NCBI GenBank assembly: GCA_916700875.1
Contig: CAKAKS010000039.1
Span: 14,853,139-14,917,138, forward strand
Length of the DNA: 64,000 nucleotides
DNA from: Sebastes aleutianus
Taxonomy: Eukaryota; Chordata; Actinopteri; Perciformes; Sebastidae
Direction of reading: 5' to 3'
Part shown: piece by piece, positions 27,561 through 40,200 of the stretch
Layout of the letters: every line of letters starts with the position of its first letter
How positions within the stretch are numbered: the stretch's first letter is position 1
The notes under the pieces: model-generated
The model's database searches: none
What the model saw: only the letters and a program-made list of their open reading frames with translations
What the model was told of the DNA's origin: nothing
Program-made: the position numbers and the translations under genes

Positions 27561-28156
27561 CCCGTAGGCCCTAATATGACCATGCCACGTTACTTTTATA
27601 CAATCTATTGGAAACACCTGTAGCTTCTACAGGTTGTACACTGACAGGCTACAAACTTAATGACAATATCAACACCTGTACATATCTTCTAACATACAGG
27701 ATTTACACCACATGATCCCAACAACAACAACGCATTAGCCTACAGTGTGTAGCTCAATGGCATAAGCAAGCACATAATGCCCCACCAGACTTATTTGAGG
27801 GTGTTTAAAATACAAAACATGACTTTCCATGTTTGGACAACCAGTATTCTTCTCTTCTATGGATTTACTCAGCTCTTAAGGCTTAAACAGGATATACTGT
27901 AAAGAATAAACAGGTGGAATTGTTAACTAAACATACAGTGATTCATAAAACGAAGAAATAGATATGTAAAAAAGTAGGCCTAACAGATAAACTGTGGCGC
28001 TGCTAAACTGGTAATTTACCATAAAACCGCCACCGGGTCTCTGACATCCGCCTCGGTGCTAGTAGTGGTTGCTAGGTTACCGTCCTCCTCTTAGCTACTA
28101 ATGTTAGCTTCTTCAGGCTCTTTGCTAATAAGCCGACTAATAAGAGATGCAGTAAA

Positions 28157-28179
28157 AATAAATAAATTAAAATAAATTA

Positions 28180-28210
<31 letters not shown>

Positions 28211-28224
28211 AAATAATTAATAAA
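28157..28224. repeat. (AAAT)n short tandem repeat
   Basis: AT-only tandem units ending next to the TTAA insertion site of the following element. Confidence 0.9.
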
Positions 28225-28228
28225 TTAA

Positions 28229-28933
28229 AGGGACTATTTGTAACTTTCAGAAATGCTAACTTAACAGCGACACCTGTGGCCGTGAAATCAACGAAAGTCA
28301 GCGTCAGGCTCGTGCTTGTGCTCGCTCTAAATGGACATGAACGAGCATCGCTCAAAACAGTGAGGCGACCCACGTCAGGTAAAAGCACAATATCACTCTA
28401 TATTTCAGCTGCTTGGCAGTAATGTTAGCTGACCAGACGAAGGTCTCTCCATGAATCAATGCTGATACTGTGTTTTCTTCTCCTGCCTCAGCGCAGGCTT
28501 CAGCAGCGGGGCTCCCCAGCGAGAAACTCGTCTCCCTCCGCCCGCAGCCGGAGAGAGCAGGAAGACACCGGCAACCGGTCGGTAACGAGACGGTAACGTT
28601 TCTCTCTGCGGAGCCCCGTTGCTTCCCAAGACACGGGAAACCTCTGTTGGTCTGGAGGAGCTGCAGCATTTATTTCTGCCCAAACGTCCACTGTACATTC
28701 ACTAGATATTCTCAGGGCTAAACTAACTCTTCTGCAGTGTGGAGTGAGCGAGCGTTCACGTCTAGAGGTGGAGCGAGTACATGAGAACGCGCGCGCTGTC
28801 TGAGTGAAGGCGAGCAGGCAGAGGAGACGAGACAGCGGCCACACGCGAGCGTGTATAGGCGAGCGCGCATAGGCGAGCGCGCATGTGTGCCGACCCGCTA
28901 CATTTATACGCTTAGAAAGTTACAAACAGTCCC
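28229..28933. mobile_element. TTAA-flanked MITE with CpG-dense core
   Basis: The left end is AGGGACTATTTGTAACTTTC and the right end is GAAAGTTACAAACAGTCCC, an inverted pair. TTAA lies at 28225-28228 and 28934-28937. The core (about 28470-28910) is CpG rich and includes tandem GGCGAGCGCGCATA units near 28855-28885. Confidence 0.75.
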
Positions 28934-29496
28934 TTAAATAAATAGTCTTCGCTAAATCAGTTTCAACCCTCCATGGTCACCTGACTCATCGTTATCATCA
29001 TGATACAGACACAGCCAGCAAACTATTTTTCAACTTTTAGGATACTGATTTAAATAAGGGCTATTCAAGTGTTCGCACTTGGAAGTTGATTTACCTAAAA
29101 CAAAATATTCCTTGATTTACAGATGCGTCTTTCCCAATGTAAGTCTATGGGGAAAAAAGTATTTTTGGGCTCAATGGCATCACATGACGGACACGTAATT
29201 CCACCGTTTGGCCACGATGTAAAATTTGCTTCAAAGCCTGACGCTCTTCCTTGGGGGCTTGTAGCAAACCAATCATAATATTTTTTCTTATTTGCAAATA
29301 AAGTAACTCTGCATTCATTGGTTCGTATTTCAACCATGATAAAGAAAAGAAGCAAAGACAGGATGAGGCCCTGAGGCCACAGGTGGTGGGGCTTTGGAGG
29401 CCCCTAGAGGTCGGAGAACATGGGGCACCGGCCCAATCAGCCCGGTGGTTAATCCTTGCTTGCGTTAGACCGTGGTCAAGGGCAGGGTCACAGAGG

Positions 29497-29499
29497 GTG

Positions 29500-29530
<31 letters not shown>

Positions 29531-29537
29531 GTGTGTT
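29497..29537. repeat. (GT)n microsatellite
   Basis: GT dinucleotides with two GTAT interruptions. Confidence 0.93.
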
Positions 29538-29849
29538 CTCCGAGCTGACACTAGCAACACTAGAACCTCTCAATAGGGTTCCCTTTGAAGCGTCTGAGGA
29601 AGTTAAGACTGAAACTCATGAAATCCCACAGCAGCAGTTGAATTGACTCCACAGGTCAAGGTCAAAGCCCAGGTGAGACATTTGCTCACTGACCTTTGAC
29701 CTCAGATCAAAGGTGACCAAATGTGTCAACAGAGGCTCTATTGTGATGAAAAACAAGCCTGTTGTGTTTGCAGCCTCAGGACTGCCATATCTATACCTAG
29801 CACCCTCATAGCAATCTCTATATGCTACAAACAGATGGAAAATATGAAA

Positions 29850-29851
<2 letters not shown>

Positions 29852-29930
<79 letters not shown>
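29852..29930. repeat. Compound (CT)n(AT)n microsatellite
   Basis: About 28 CT units pass directly into about 11 AT units. Confidence 0.95.
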
Positions 29931-30467
29931 GTGTGCTTTTTTATATAACCACCAGAGGGCAGTAGTAAAACACAGTTCATATGTTGTTGCAGGATCTATT
30001 GAAATGAAGTTCTGTCAAGCCCCTGAGAGCTGATATTTGATTGCAAAATGTTGGTTTTCTATTTTTTATTTAATAGGTCCTGCTTCAATTGCAGACTCTG
30101 AAAGCCAAACTCATACTGTATCTTTAACCACCAACTCCTGTCGTTATGCAAATACAACAGCTGGGTTCCAGTGAGAGACTGTAGGGGACCTCATGTATTA
30201 TTCACACCGCATCACACATCAAGGTCTTAATAATAACTTACAGTAATTCCTCTACTGCCTGAGGAACACCGTAGTACACAGCTTCGCTTTTCAATACACG
30301 TTATAAAATAATAATCCCTTGAGCTGACTGATATTCCTCCTTAATATCAAATAGTTTTCTTACACGGCACTGTAACTTTTATATTCTTGTATTTTTTACC
30401 TGTTTTATTCTATTTTAGCTTGTTTTTTTATTTTCTATTCTCTTGGACTGTTTTTAATTGTATTTAA

Positions 30468-31227
30468 TAGGGCTGTCAATCGATAAAAATATTTATGATG
30501 TGTGTGTATGATTGTCCATAGTTAATCGCAATTAATCGCACATTTTTTATCTGTTCAAAATGTACCTTAAAGGGAGTTCTGTCAATTATTTAATACTCTT
30601 ATCAACATGGGAGTGGACAAATATGCTTGCCTTATGCAAATGTATGTATACACAGTATGTATTGTTGTAAATCAATAAACAGCACAAAACAATGACAAAT
30701 ATTGTACAGAAACCCTCACAGGTACTGCATTTAGCATTGAAAAATATGCTGAAATCATAACATGGCAAACTCAAGCCCAACGCGCAACAACAGCCGTCAG
30801 TGTGTCAGTGTGCTGACTTGACTATGACTTGCCCCAAACTGCATGTGATTATCATAAAGTGGGCATGTCTGTAAAGAGGAGACTCGTGGGTACCCATAGA
30901 ACCCATTTTCATCCACATATCTTGAGGTCAGAGGTCAAGGGACCCCTTTGAAAATGGCCATGCCATTTTTTCCTCGCCAAAATTTAGTGTAAGTTTGGAG
31001 CGTTATTTAACCTCCTTCATGACAAGCCGGTATGACATGGTTGGTACCAATGGATACCTTAGGTTTCCTAGTTTCATATGATGCCAGTATCTTTACTCTT
31101 TCAGCTTTAAAACTGAGCCCACTACAATCTAAAAATCGCATGTTGCATTAATGCTTTTAAAGAAATTAGTGGCATTAAAACAAATTAGCGTTAACACTTT
31201 ATTATCGCATTAACTTTGACTGCCCTA
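30468..31227. mobile_element. hAT MITE, family with TAGGGCTGTCAA ends, full length
   Basis: 760 bp. Starts TAGGGCTGTCAATCGATA and ends TTGACTGCCCTA. The flanking octamers GTATTTAA and GTTTTTAA match 7 of 8. The family also occurs at 37184-38576, 53729-54134 (inverted, truncated) and 56833-57534. Confidence 0.85.
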
Positions 31228-31616
31228 GTTTTTAATTTATTTTATAATGTTTCTTTTGCACTTTGTCTCGATGCATCTGATGTTTTATGTAAAGCACTTT
31301 GAATTGCCTGATTTTGTCATATATTATCATATGTTAATTACTTCCAATAATGAAATCATTAATTAGCCCATTCTTCGATGTCAGTATACTTTACTTATCT
31401 GGGCATAACAGACAGGTACAACATTAAATATGAATTTCAAATATGAATTTTTCTTTCCCATTAATATGGTAATGTATGCAGCAAGGTAGTCCAACATCTA
31501 ATCGGATCATCTACGCTACAGGAAACTTGTCTTTTCTCTAACCACATACTATGATAGCAGCAGGACAGAGCACATTAAAAATAGATTTAATGAAACCAGC
31601 ACTTCATGAAGAGACA

Positions 31617-31622
31617 TTTATT
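31617..31622 (-). terminator. sema3a: Candidate sema3a polyadenylation signal AATAAA
   Basis: Reverse complement of TTTATT. It lies about 2.1 kb past the stop codon, with an ATTAAA about 30 nt further on and repeats starting 390 nt beyond. It is the best-placed canonical hexamer I found, but short AT-rich matches are common. Confidence 0.4.
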
Positions 31623-31636
31623 AGATCAGTAGAATA

Positions 31637-31670
31637 CATCACCACCATCATCATCATCATCATCATCATG
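31637..31670. repeat. (CAT)n trinucleotide repeat
   Basis: About ten CAT/ATC units just inside the presumed 3' UTR end. Confidence 0.92.
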
Positions 31671-33721
31671 CCAAAAAAGCAGCAGCAGCACTTCATTTCC
31701 TCACTTTCACCGAATATATGTCCGAGACAGATGCAGTGAGGCATCCTATATCTTCTCTTTATAATGATGATCTTATCATATGCACATCTCTACTGAGAGT
31801 TCCACAACTCTGGTGTTGAACTTGTCTTGTTAGCCTTAAAATCGCTTTCTCGAGGGGCGGCTCCAGCTGTTTCTCATCTTCCTCCGTCACGGCTTCCCAA
31901 AAAGCAGATGAGGTTTGCAAACACTCACTAGACATCTGACATACTGAAGTGTTGCAATGCTCAACTGACACTGTTGTTGTTCGTTGTTGTTAGCGGGTCT
32001 GTGGATGTTTAAATCCACAGAGATCTTGTTTTATATATATATTTTTTTATGAATACCTACCTCAGGAATGATCAATCATACAGTTAAGAGTCCTAACAGA
32101 AATAGTATGTACATCTTTGAAATAGTTAATATCGTGTACTGCATAAGCAAACAACAGAATAACGGTGACAACACCAGACTAGTATATCATCGCTATAGCA
32201 AAAACAGGAACACTACAATAGTATTCACATGCACTAGTACACAGTGTCAAACATAGACCATAGTATTTATATTTACATAATGTTCACAGCTACATTCCAG
32301 GTTTCTGTGTGTGCATCGTATAATAAAGGATTGTTATAATCAGAAAAGGTTGTTTATGTCACGTGCAGTGAAATGAAGTTGACACACCGCGCTGCCTGTG
32401 AAGAATATGAGGCAATGAATGTGGAAGAGAAAAATACAGTATGGATACTGGGTTATTGCTCAGTGCATTTGATATGCAATGCATGTAATATTGACCAATA
32501 TTGATAAATAACTTCCAGTTTTACTACAGTATTTGTGATAATACAGTTATTTTAAGAGATTGGTCCTGTAAATCAGATTAATCAAACCAAATGAGAGGAG
32601 GAAAAAAAAAAAAAGCCTGCACATCGAAAATTATTTTCACAATGTACATAATTGTATATCAATAAATACACATATAGTGGAAACAAAGTGTGTACAAATC
32701 AAATGAACATGGAAGAACTCAGTATGACATTTCATGCACTGAGATGATGCAGTTGGCCGACGTCCCTATAAAGTGACGACTGCTGACACTGGAAGAAAAT
32801 CTGATGATTCAAAAAAGAAAAAAAAAAAGATGAACAAAACAGAATAATAAAACCTGACTTTGTTTTGGGAAGCTTATCTAGGGCATAGACACACAGACTA
32901 GTACAAAATCTCCCTGTTTACAACTGCTTTCCAAAGACTTTTTCCTTAAATAAAACTCTATCTGGGGAAACAACAGAAAGCAACAAGACGACTGCAAGCC
33001 ATTCCCTTTAGTATGAGGAGACGTCGTAGAATACAGTATTTACACATCTTAGCTACATAGTTGTATCTGTTGACAAATGGTGCTCCCAGTTTCTTGCAGT
33101 GCTTGGGCATTTTTCTTCCTCGCGTTGACCGATTTAACCATCTATAATACCAAAAGTTATCCCGTTTGTGCTTTCCATGAGCTTCACTTATTTTGTGCTT
33201 GTAAGTCCATTTACTCTCCAGACTGTTTTTTTAATACAATCACACCTCCTTCTTTCATATTTGTGAAGTAAAAAAAGAAATGATCAGGTATTTTTAGTTT
33301 CACACTGATAAAGACAGCTAACTAGCATGCCATGAGACAATGCCATTGACATCTCAATGTGGAGTCAGTCACGTCTGTAGGGTGTGTGTGTGTGTGTGTG
33401 CGTGTGTGTATCCAGTTCTTGTGCTGGTTGACACTGTCCCTCTGCAGTGTTCAGGCCACAGAGGCCAGCTGAGACAATATGGTCCTGCGTGATACAACAT
33501 CCCGTTTCCTGCAGTCCTCTGTGCTGTCGTACTGTAAACATGGCTGCCCACGCACAGAACGCACCAGCTGGCAGATCAGGATACCTTTTTCCAGTTTGAC
33601 TTTTCTATCCAGTCTTTGTGGAAGATGTCTGTATCTCAGTATGAAGGAGAACAGTGGGAAGGTTAATCAAGGTTACAGAATGAGGGTGTGGTTCAGGCGT
33701 TAAAAGTCAAAGGGTTATAGG

Positions 33722-34252
33722 TCAGACGCTGCGGGGGGCCCTCTCCAGTTCATGGGTCCTGCGGTTGCGTCCCTTCTGCCTGTCTTGCAGGTGTTTCCAC
33801 TTGGCTGCCAGCCCTTGAGCGTGCACGTGTGTGCGAGGGTTCGCCACCTTCTGCTGGTGCTGCTGGTGCATTTGTACTTGCTGCACCAGGTGAGCTTTCT
33901 GCCTCCGGTGCTTCCTCTCCCTCTTCCACACCTGCTCGCAGAACTCGTCCACGCTGTTCAGAGTCGGGTGATTGACCAAAGACAGGAAGTCTCTGTACCA
34001 CAGCTTCTGATTGGGACTTTCTTGAGGCGGGGAGGGATCCTGAGCGGGGACGCTGGGGACGCTGGCCGCTTCGTCGCGATGAAGCAGATCCTCCAGGCGC
34101 TCGGTGTCAATGACCTCTAAGGTCACCTTCAGAAGCGTCTGCATGAAGCCGTGCTCCACCGCCTGGCACAGATAGATCCCGGAATCCTTCTTGTTGAGTG
34201 TGCGGATCAGTAGGCCCTGGTCTGTGCGGATGAAACGCTCTTCTGATTGGAT
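33722..34252 (-). CDS. sema3a: sema3a coding exon 17 (end of Ig domain, basic tail, stop)
   Basis: Residues 625-800 and the TGA at 33722-33724. It completes the Ig fold (C653 in IYLCQAVEHGF), then LLKVTLEVIDTE, the WYRDFLSLVNHPTLN helix, C729, and two basic clusters separated by a His/Gln-rich stretch (744-774). Acceptor CTGTAG. Confidence 0.95.
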   Translation of the reverse strand: MQSEERFIRTDQGLLIRTLNKKDSGIYLCQAVEHGFMQTLLKVTLEVIDTERLEDLLHRDEAASVPSVPAQDPSPPQESPNQKLWYRDFLSLVNHPTLNSVDEFCEQVWKRERKHRRQKAHLVQQVQMHQQHQQKVANPRTHVHAQGLAAKWKHLQDRQKGRNRRTHELERAPRSV

Positions 34253-37200
34253 CTACAGCGATAGAGACAGAGCGAAGGACACTGAGATAAAGATACAACA
34301 TTTCTCAAATATCTAATTAGCTATGCCTCACGGCTTTTTTTTATTTCACAAAATTAATTTCACTTGAATCAACTCTGGCAATTAAATATTAATAAAATAT
34401 GATACTGTATTATCTAAAATAATATTCATTATGAAGTGCCATCTATCATTATTTATCTGCTCTGCTTTATCTGCAGAGAAACTGTATCTGTGTCTATTTC
34501 AACAAAACAGATTAAGTATGTGCTGAGGTAGTTCTAACCTCTTGCTTGCGGTCGTCAGCGGAGCGCTGATACTGCCAGTATGTCAGGGCTCTCTGCGACT
34601 TGGGACTGCACTCAAGGAAAGTGCTGCTGTTCTCCACACCATACACAGTTTTATCCAGGAGAGTCGTCTGCCCACTCAGTTCATCTAGATGAAAAAACAG
34701 AATATATTTGTCACCCAAGTTTAGTTTAAGTGTATTACTTTATTTGACAGGGACAGTGCATATTGATAACATTTAGTTAAAACACAGACGTGACAACAAT
34801 CAGCAGACACCATGACAGAACAAACAACAACTAATACAACAACAATGTTAGGACTGGTGAATATGTACACTGAACTGCGACACACGAAGCAGGAGCAGCT
34901 CTTACACTAAATATAATAATGACAAATAAGACAATAAATAACATCTCACTGTTCTAATGTTCACAAGATTGATTTCTAGAAAACCAGGTTCTTAATGTTG
35001 TGGAGAAGGAAAGGTAGTTTTCACAGTTTCTTATTTGTTGTGGTTGTTCCAGTTTGTTAAGGTAAATGATTTTTCCAGTTTGTGAAGCCAGTTTTTTTGA
35101 TTTTCTGTATAAAACTATCTCTGCTTTTCTGCTTTTCTCTGACTGACAGATAAACAAAGATAGGGGTCTGTTTTTAGTTTATTTTTTTCAGTGACTGCAT
35201 TGTACATTATTTTGTCACATTGTCCTGTCTCTTTTCTTATCACACTCAATCATGTGCAGAATAAGCAGCTCCCACCACAGAGGCAGTCGTTGGAGGAAAT
35301 GGGTTTTATACAGTCAAGTAGGTGCAACGCTACTCAGTCACTGTCAGGTCAGTGTTCTTCTGATTCATCTCCTAAATCCTGTTGTACATTTAACAATTCA
35401 GACTCCAGTGAAGCCTGCTACAATATATTGTTATTCACACTTTTGTTTCTTTTTCTCATTTTCTTTATAGCGTGCTGTGTCTGGTTAAAATGTATAATCA
35501 AAAGTTTTGCTGCCTACTGAGAAGGGAGCAACATGTAACCATATTTTTTCGTGTCTGAACTCCTCAAATCAGCAGCTTTCGATAACACTTCTTTTTTTTC
35601 TCTTTTGTTCTTTTCAGTTAAATGAAAGAAACGTATAATCACAGCGTATTAGACTCCAGTATGAGTCCTGCTTTTGGACTGAGACCGCTAACAGGCCAGC
35701 AGAGAGGAGGGCTTGGCGGCAGGGAGGAGGCTCGGAGGAATCCTGACCATGTTAATTAGAAGCTTCACATGGACCGACTCTAATCTTCACACCACCAGAG
35801 ACACATAAAACACACACATTCAACTGGCTTCTCTTCTGTTTGGACCGCTTCAGGAAAGGCCAGCAGCGGTCATTTTTTTTATGTTCAAAGAAGAAATAAA
35901 TCCTTAAAACAAAAAGCTCTTCTCAATATATCATTTGGAAATTCAAACGAGCATACGTGTTATTAATAATGTCTGTACTAAAACACATTGCCTTGATTAT
36001 ACAATAGTTTGTAAAGGGCCTAATCCTTTTCATTTACGCACCATGGTGTTGCAGATCTGAGCATTGTGTGAGTGGGTCTCCATTCCTGATGTCTTGCCTT
36101 CTTGTTCTCCTGCAGAAACACAAATATAAACACCTTCATGAGTCAGCAGACACACTGGCTTCTTTGTATGTGTGAGAATATGTGTGTACAGTTTGTGTGT
36201 GTAGGTGTGTGAATGTGGTTTCGATGTACAGCGATAGCGGAGGCCAACACAAATAAATAAACTAACAGCAGGCATGAAGAGCTTTAATTATAGGGTGTGT
36301 ATGACGGAGGAATTCAAACTTCATTAATCATTTCAGCCTGACATCTCTCTGGGTCGCAGAAGCAAAAGAGATGGAGTTTCAAGTAAAGTGTGCAACACAA
36401 CCCGAAGGATAAGAAACTATGGAGACACCAAAGAAAACTGGTAACTTCTCCCCCTCTGGCTCCAACTGTTCTAGTCCAGCGTTGGTGTGTTGGTAATTGG
36501 AGGTAAGAGTTTTCTCTGGCTGTCTTCTGTTTGAACGTAGGACTCTGGAGTCCAACTAACAGCGAGAACAGGATGCTGTGCAGCTAGCATTCAAATCAAT
36601 AAGCCCCATGGAGCTATGAGTGGGAGGCTGCACACACAAGTACACACACACATGAACACACGTACAGATCGGTCCACTACTACAACCACCGAACCTCTAA
36701 CACCTCCCTCACCCCTGGTTCACCCAGACAGCCTCCAGACATCACTGACATTGGGTCTCATTTACAGTAAACACATGAGGCAGGTTATATTTCTGGCTCT
36801 CTGGTAGAAACACGACCCCTCTACCTTTAGGGGGTTTTGGCAAATATACAAAGCCTGCACTATAAGTGCGCCCGAGCTCCAGCTTTGAATCGCGGTCTGA
36901 CTGCATATGTCCTCAATCACCAAGTGAAAAGCCTTCTATATAAACTGGTTTTACCTCTGTAATGTATAGTCAATATGTTAAACAAAAGTAATTCTTAAAC
37001 AAGCATGATTCAAACATGTGTTGCACATTTGAACATGTTTAAATCTAAAGCAGGTTGCTCTCGTGCAAAAACACACCTTTCTGTTGATGTTGTTCTTTTC
37101 GTATGAAACACATCGTAACTGTGATACTAGCAGAGTGTTTTAGTTCGAGAATTTGGTGATTTATCCAAAGCATGCATTAAATTTAGGGCTGTCAATTGAT

Positions 37201-40200
37201 TAAAATATTTAATCGTGATTAATCGCATGAATGTCCATAGTTAATTGCGATTTTTTTATCCGCTCAAAATGTACCTTAAGGCTTCAGTAGGCAGAATTTC
37301 TTTGGCATCATTGGGCAAAAATTCCATAATAACCTTTCAGCATATTGTAATTCAAGTGTTCAAGAGATAACTAGACTTCTGCACCTCCTCATGGCTCTGT
37401 TCTCAGGTATTTGAAAATCGAGCCTGTGACGGGAGACTTTGGCCAATCACAGGTCATTTCATAGAGAGTGCTCCTATTGGCTGTGCTCTGGCTGGTGGGC
37501 GTTGCTTGGTATTTCCTTTACTGATCTCAACATGGCTGCTGGGTCACAAACTTTCTCATTTTACAGCTAAACAGTACACTACAAGATGTTTCTGAAAACA
37601 TTTGAGGTGAGAAATAGGCATTACAGTAACAGAATATTGATTAATATTTGATCAGCGCTGCCTAGTTTGACCGTTTGATCGGAGTTCGCGAGTGATTGAC
37701 AGCTGCTCAGAGACGGCAGGGCTCCAGCTCGGCTCTGATTGGTTGTTTTCCTCCGGTCTGTGAAATCTTGCAGATCCCATTAGGAGCACCGGAGGACACA
37801 GAGGCACATGATTTTTTTCCAAATTACCTGTCTCATGCACTACTGTCAGGATATAGTGACCGTTTTATAACGATAACTTTTTTTTAATAATATTTTCTCC
37901 AATCTCGCCCACTGCTGCTTTAAAGGGAGATTTGTCAAGTATTTAATACTCTTATCAACATGGGAGTGGGAAAATATGCTTGCTTTATGCAAATGTATGT
38001 ATATATTTATTATTGGAAATCAATTAACAACACAAAACAATGTCAAATATTGTCCAGAAACCCTCACAGGTACTGCATTTAGCATAAAAAAATATACTCA
38101 AATCATAACATGGCAAACTCAAGCCCAACAGGCAACAACAGCTGTCAGTGGGTCAGTGAGCTGACTTCACTATGACTTGCCCCAAACTGCATGTGATTAT
38201 CATTAATGTGGGCGTAATAGTGGGCGTGTCTGTAAAGGGGAGTCTCATGGGTACCCATAGAACCCATTTTCATTCACATATCTTGAGGTCAGAGGTTAAG
38301 GGAACCCCTTTAACAATGGCCATGCCAGTTTTTCCTTGCCAAAATTTAGCCTAAATTTGGAACATTATTCAGCCTCCTACCCGACAAGCTAGTATGACAC
38401 GATATGTTGTCATGGTTGGTACCAATGGATTCTGGAGGTTTTCTAGTTTCATATGATACCAGTATCTTCACTCTAGCTTTAAAACTGAGCCTGCTACAAT
38501 CTCCGAAAGATCGAATAGCGGCTTGGCTAAATTGCAAGTTGTGTGACTATTGCGTTACAGAACTCTGACAACCCTAATTAAATTCAATGTGTGTAACTAG
38601 CCAGATGTGTCAAAGTATCTGCTGTTGGTTGGAAGTATCATATTGCATTTGAGGCAGACTTCAAAAATACCTGCTCTATGTTTTGGAGCGCTGTGTACAA
38701 GGTGTCAGGCAGCTTGTAAAATACAATGGGAGGGTGGTGACATGACATGAATGTGGAAGTGTGTATTCAGTACCTCTTGGCCATGGGAAAGTATCTGGAA
38801 CACTCGGTGCCGTCCCATGCACAGTAAGGGTCCCTTGCCAGGCAGCACTCGGCACAAGCCTTCCCATAAACCTCACACCGATGCAAAGGCATCTGGGACA
38901 CACCGATGTCTGAGCCCAGGTACAGTTGTTGCTGTGAGGGTGAAAGAGAGATTAAATATCAGATACTTTATGTCTTAGGAGCTTCAATTTAGGTTTTAAG
39001 TCTGGGTGGGCGGTGTGCTTTGAGTAGTACGCCTATGTCTGGATCAGTGTGTCAGTGAAGCAAAAATCAGGAATGTGGACAGACCGTTTTACTACAAGGA
39101 GCTCAGCACCCTCCTACCTGTCAATTAGCTGTCTCATTTTGTCCCTCCCTGCAATTTAAGTTGACGGGCTAACTGTTGCCAAAAAGCCAACAATTGAGAT
39201 CTTTGTGCGATAAGTGTTTACACAAGCGCGCCTTTGTTTTGTATTTCATCCAAGCAGCAAGGCGTGCCACCGACGAGGAAAAGATCTCACTCTCTATGAG
39301 ACAGGTTTTTCAGACAGGAAAAACAGTAGTCACTCTTTCATTATGTATCATATGTTTCTCCCCTAGTGCAATCCAGGAGGCTTATCTCCAGCAGTCACTG
39401 AACTCATTTACTGAGCTAATATTCTTTTTCAGAGTCATCTTGATATGAGCTCGATATCTCCTCTTCGCTATGGAGCTTTGTTCTGCTATAGATTAATTTT
39501 ACATGCAATTAAAACGACAATCAATACCTGTTTTGTTGAAAGTTCCATCGCTGTGATGGCTGTCGGCTCCTGTAACAATTAAAAAATGACAACAGAATAA
39601 ATTGATTAGACAACACTGGCTGGTTCTACAGTCATCCTTTAACCTTTAAGTGATGAGAGAATAACCCACTCTGAAGACGGTCATTTCTTCCAGTAGGACT
39701 TCCTCCAGGTCGTGCCAGGAGCCTCTGGGGATGGACACCACTTTCAGTATCGTCCCCATGTCTAGCACACAAAGGAAGCACACAAGTTAATATCCACTCT
39801 ACAGTATATGCTTCTAAATCACTTTCAGTTTAAGAAAAGATAAAACCTTTCTTGATAAAATCAAGTGCTGCTGCTAAAAAAGAACATTAAAAAAATATTT
39901 TTGCAGCAGCAGCACAAAGACAGCAACAGTAGCAATAAATAGGGGGAGAATAAATAGATAGTAGTAATAGTAAAATAGATTAATAAATAGGTATACAAAA
40001 ATTATATATTTTATATATACCTGTATAAAAAAACAAGAGAAAAAATTAAAAATAGAAGACTATACAAGAGCATATGGAGACAGAAATTGCAAGGTAAAGT
40101 GACAGCAGTGTGATATAATATAATAGCAGCAGAGTCAGCAAGTCTAACAGTTTACACCAGACTGATGATATGATTAAGTAATGCTACCTTGAGTTTGTCT

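Larger units (their letters stand above)
10721..31594. other. sema3e-sema3a intergenic region, rich in mobile elements
   Basis: About 21 kb with no ORF I can support as a gene. The longer frames are repeat-driven (27-bp minisatellite, CA tracts) or lack any recognisable domain. Recognised contents are hAT-type elements at 13.6, 18.4, 20.9, 24.8 and 30.5 kb, a TTAA element at 28.2 kb, a LINE 3' fragment at 26.9-27.6 kb and several microsatellites. Stretches such as 11.0-13.6, 14.4-16.8 and 19.0-20.8 kb appear unique and unannotated; any enhancers there cannot be recognised by eye. Confidence 0.6.
31595..33721 (-). other. sema3a: Probable sema3a 3' UTR
   Basis: This is AT-rich DNA following the stop codon, without coding potential and free of the dispersed repeats found further left. 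On the minus strand there is an AATAAA at 31622-31617, giving an expected cleavage near 31.60 kb. A possible earlier signal, ATTAAA, lies near 33230. Two Pumilio-type motifs (TGTAAATA) lie at 32277-32270 and 33044-33037. The extent is inferred from sequence alone. Confidence 0.5.

Noticed and set aside
33752..34120. 122-codon plus-strand frame antisense to sema3a exon 17
   Set aside because: It is the shadow of the conserved coding exon on the other strand.
35191..35520. 109-codon plus-strand frame with a hydrophobic, membrane-like segment (LLFTLLFLFLIFFIACC)
   Set aside because: It lies antisense within sema3a intron 15. The hydrophobicity comes from T-rich DNA, no family was recognised, and no splice partners or neighbours support a gene.
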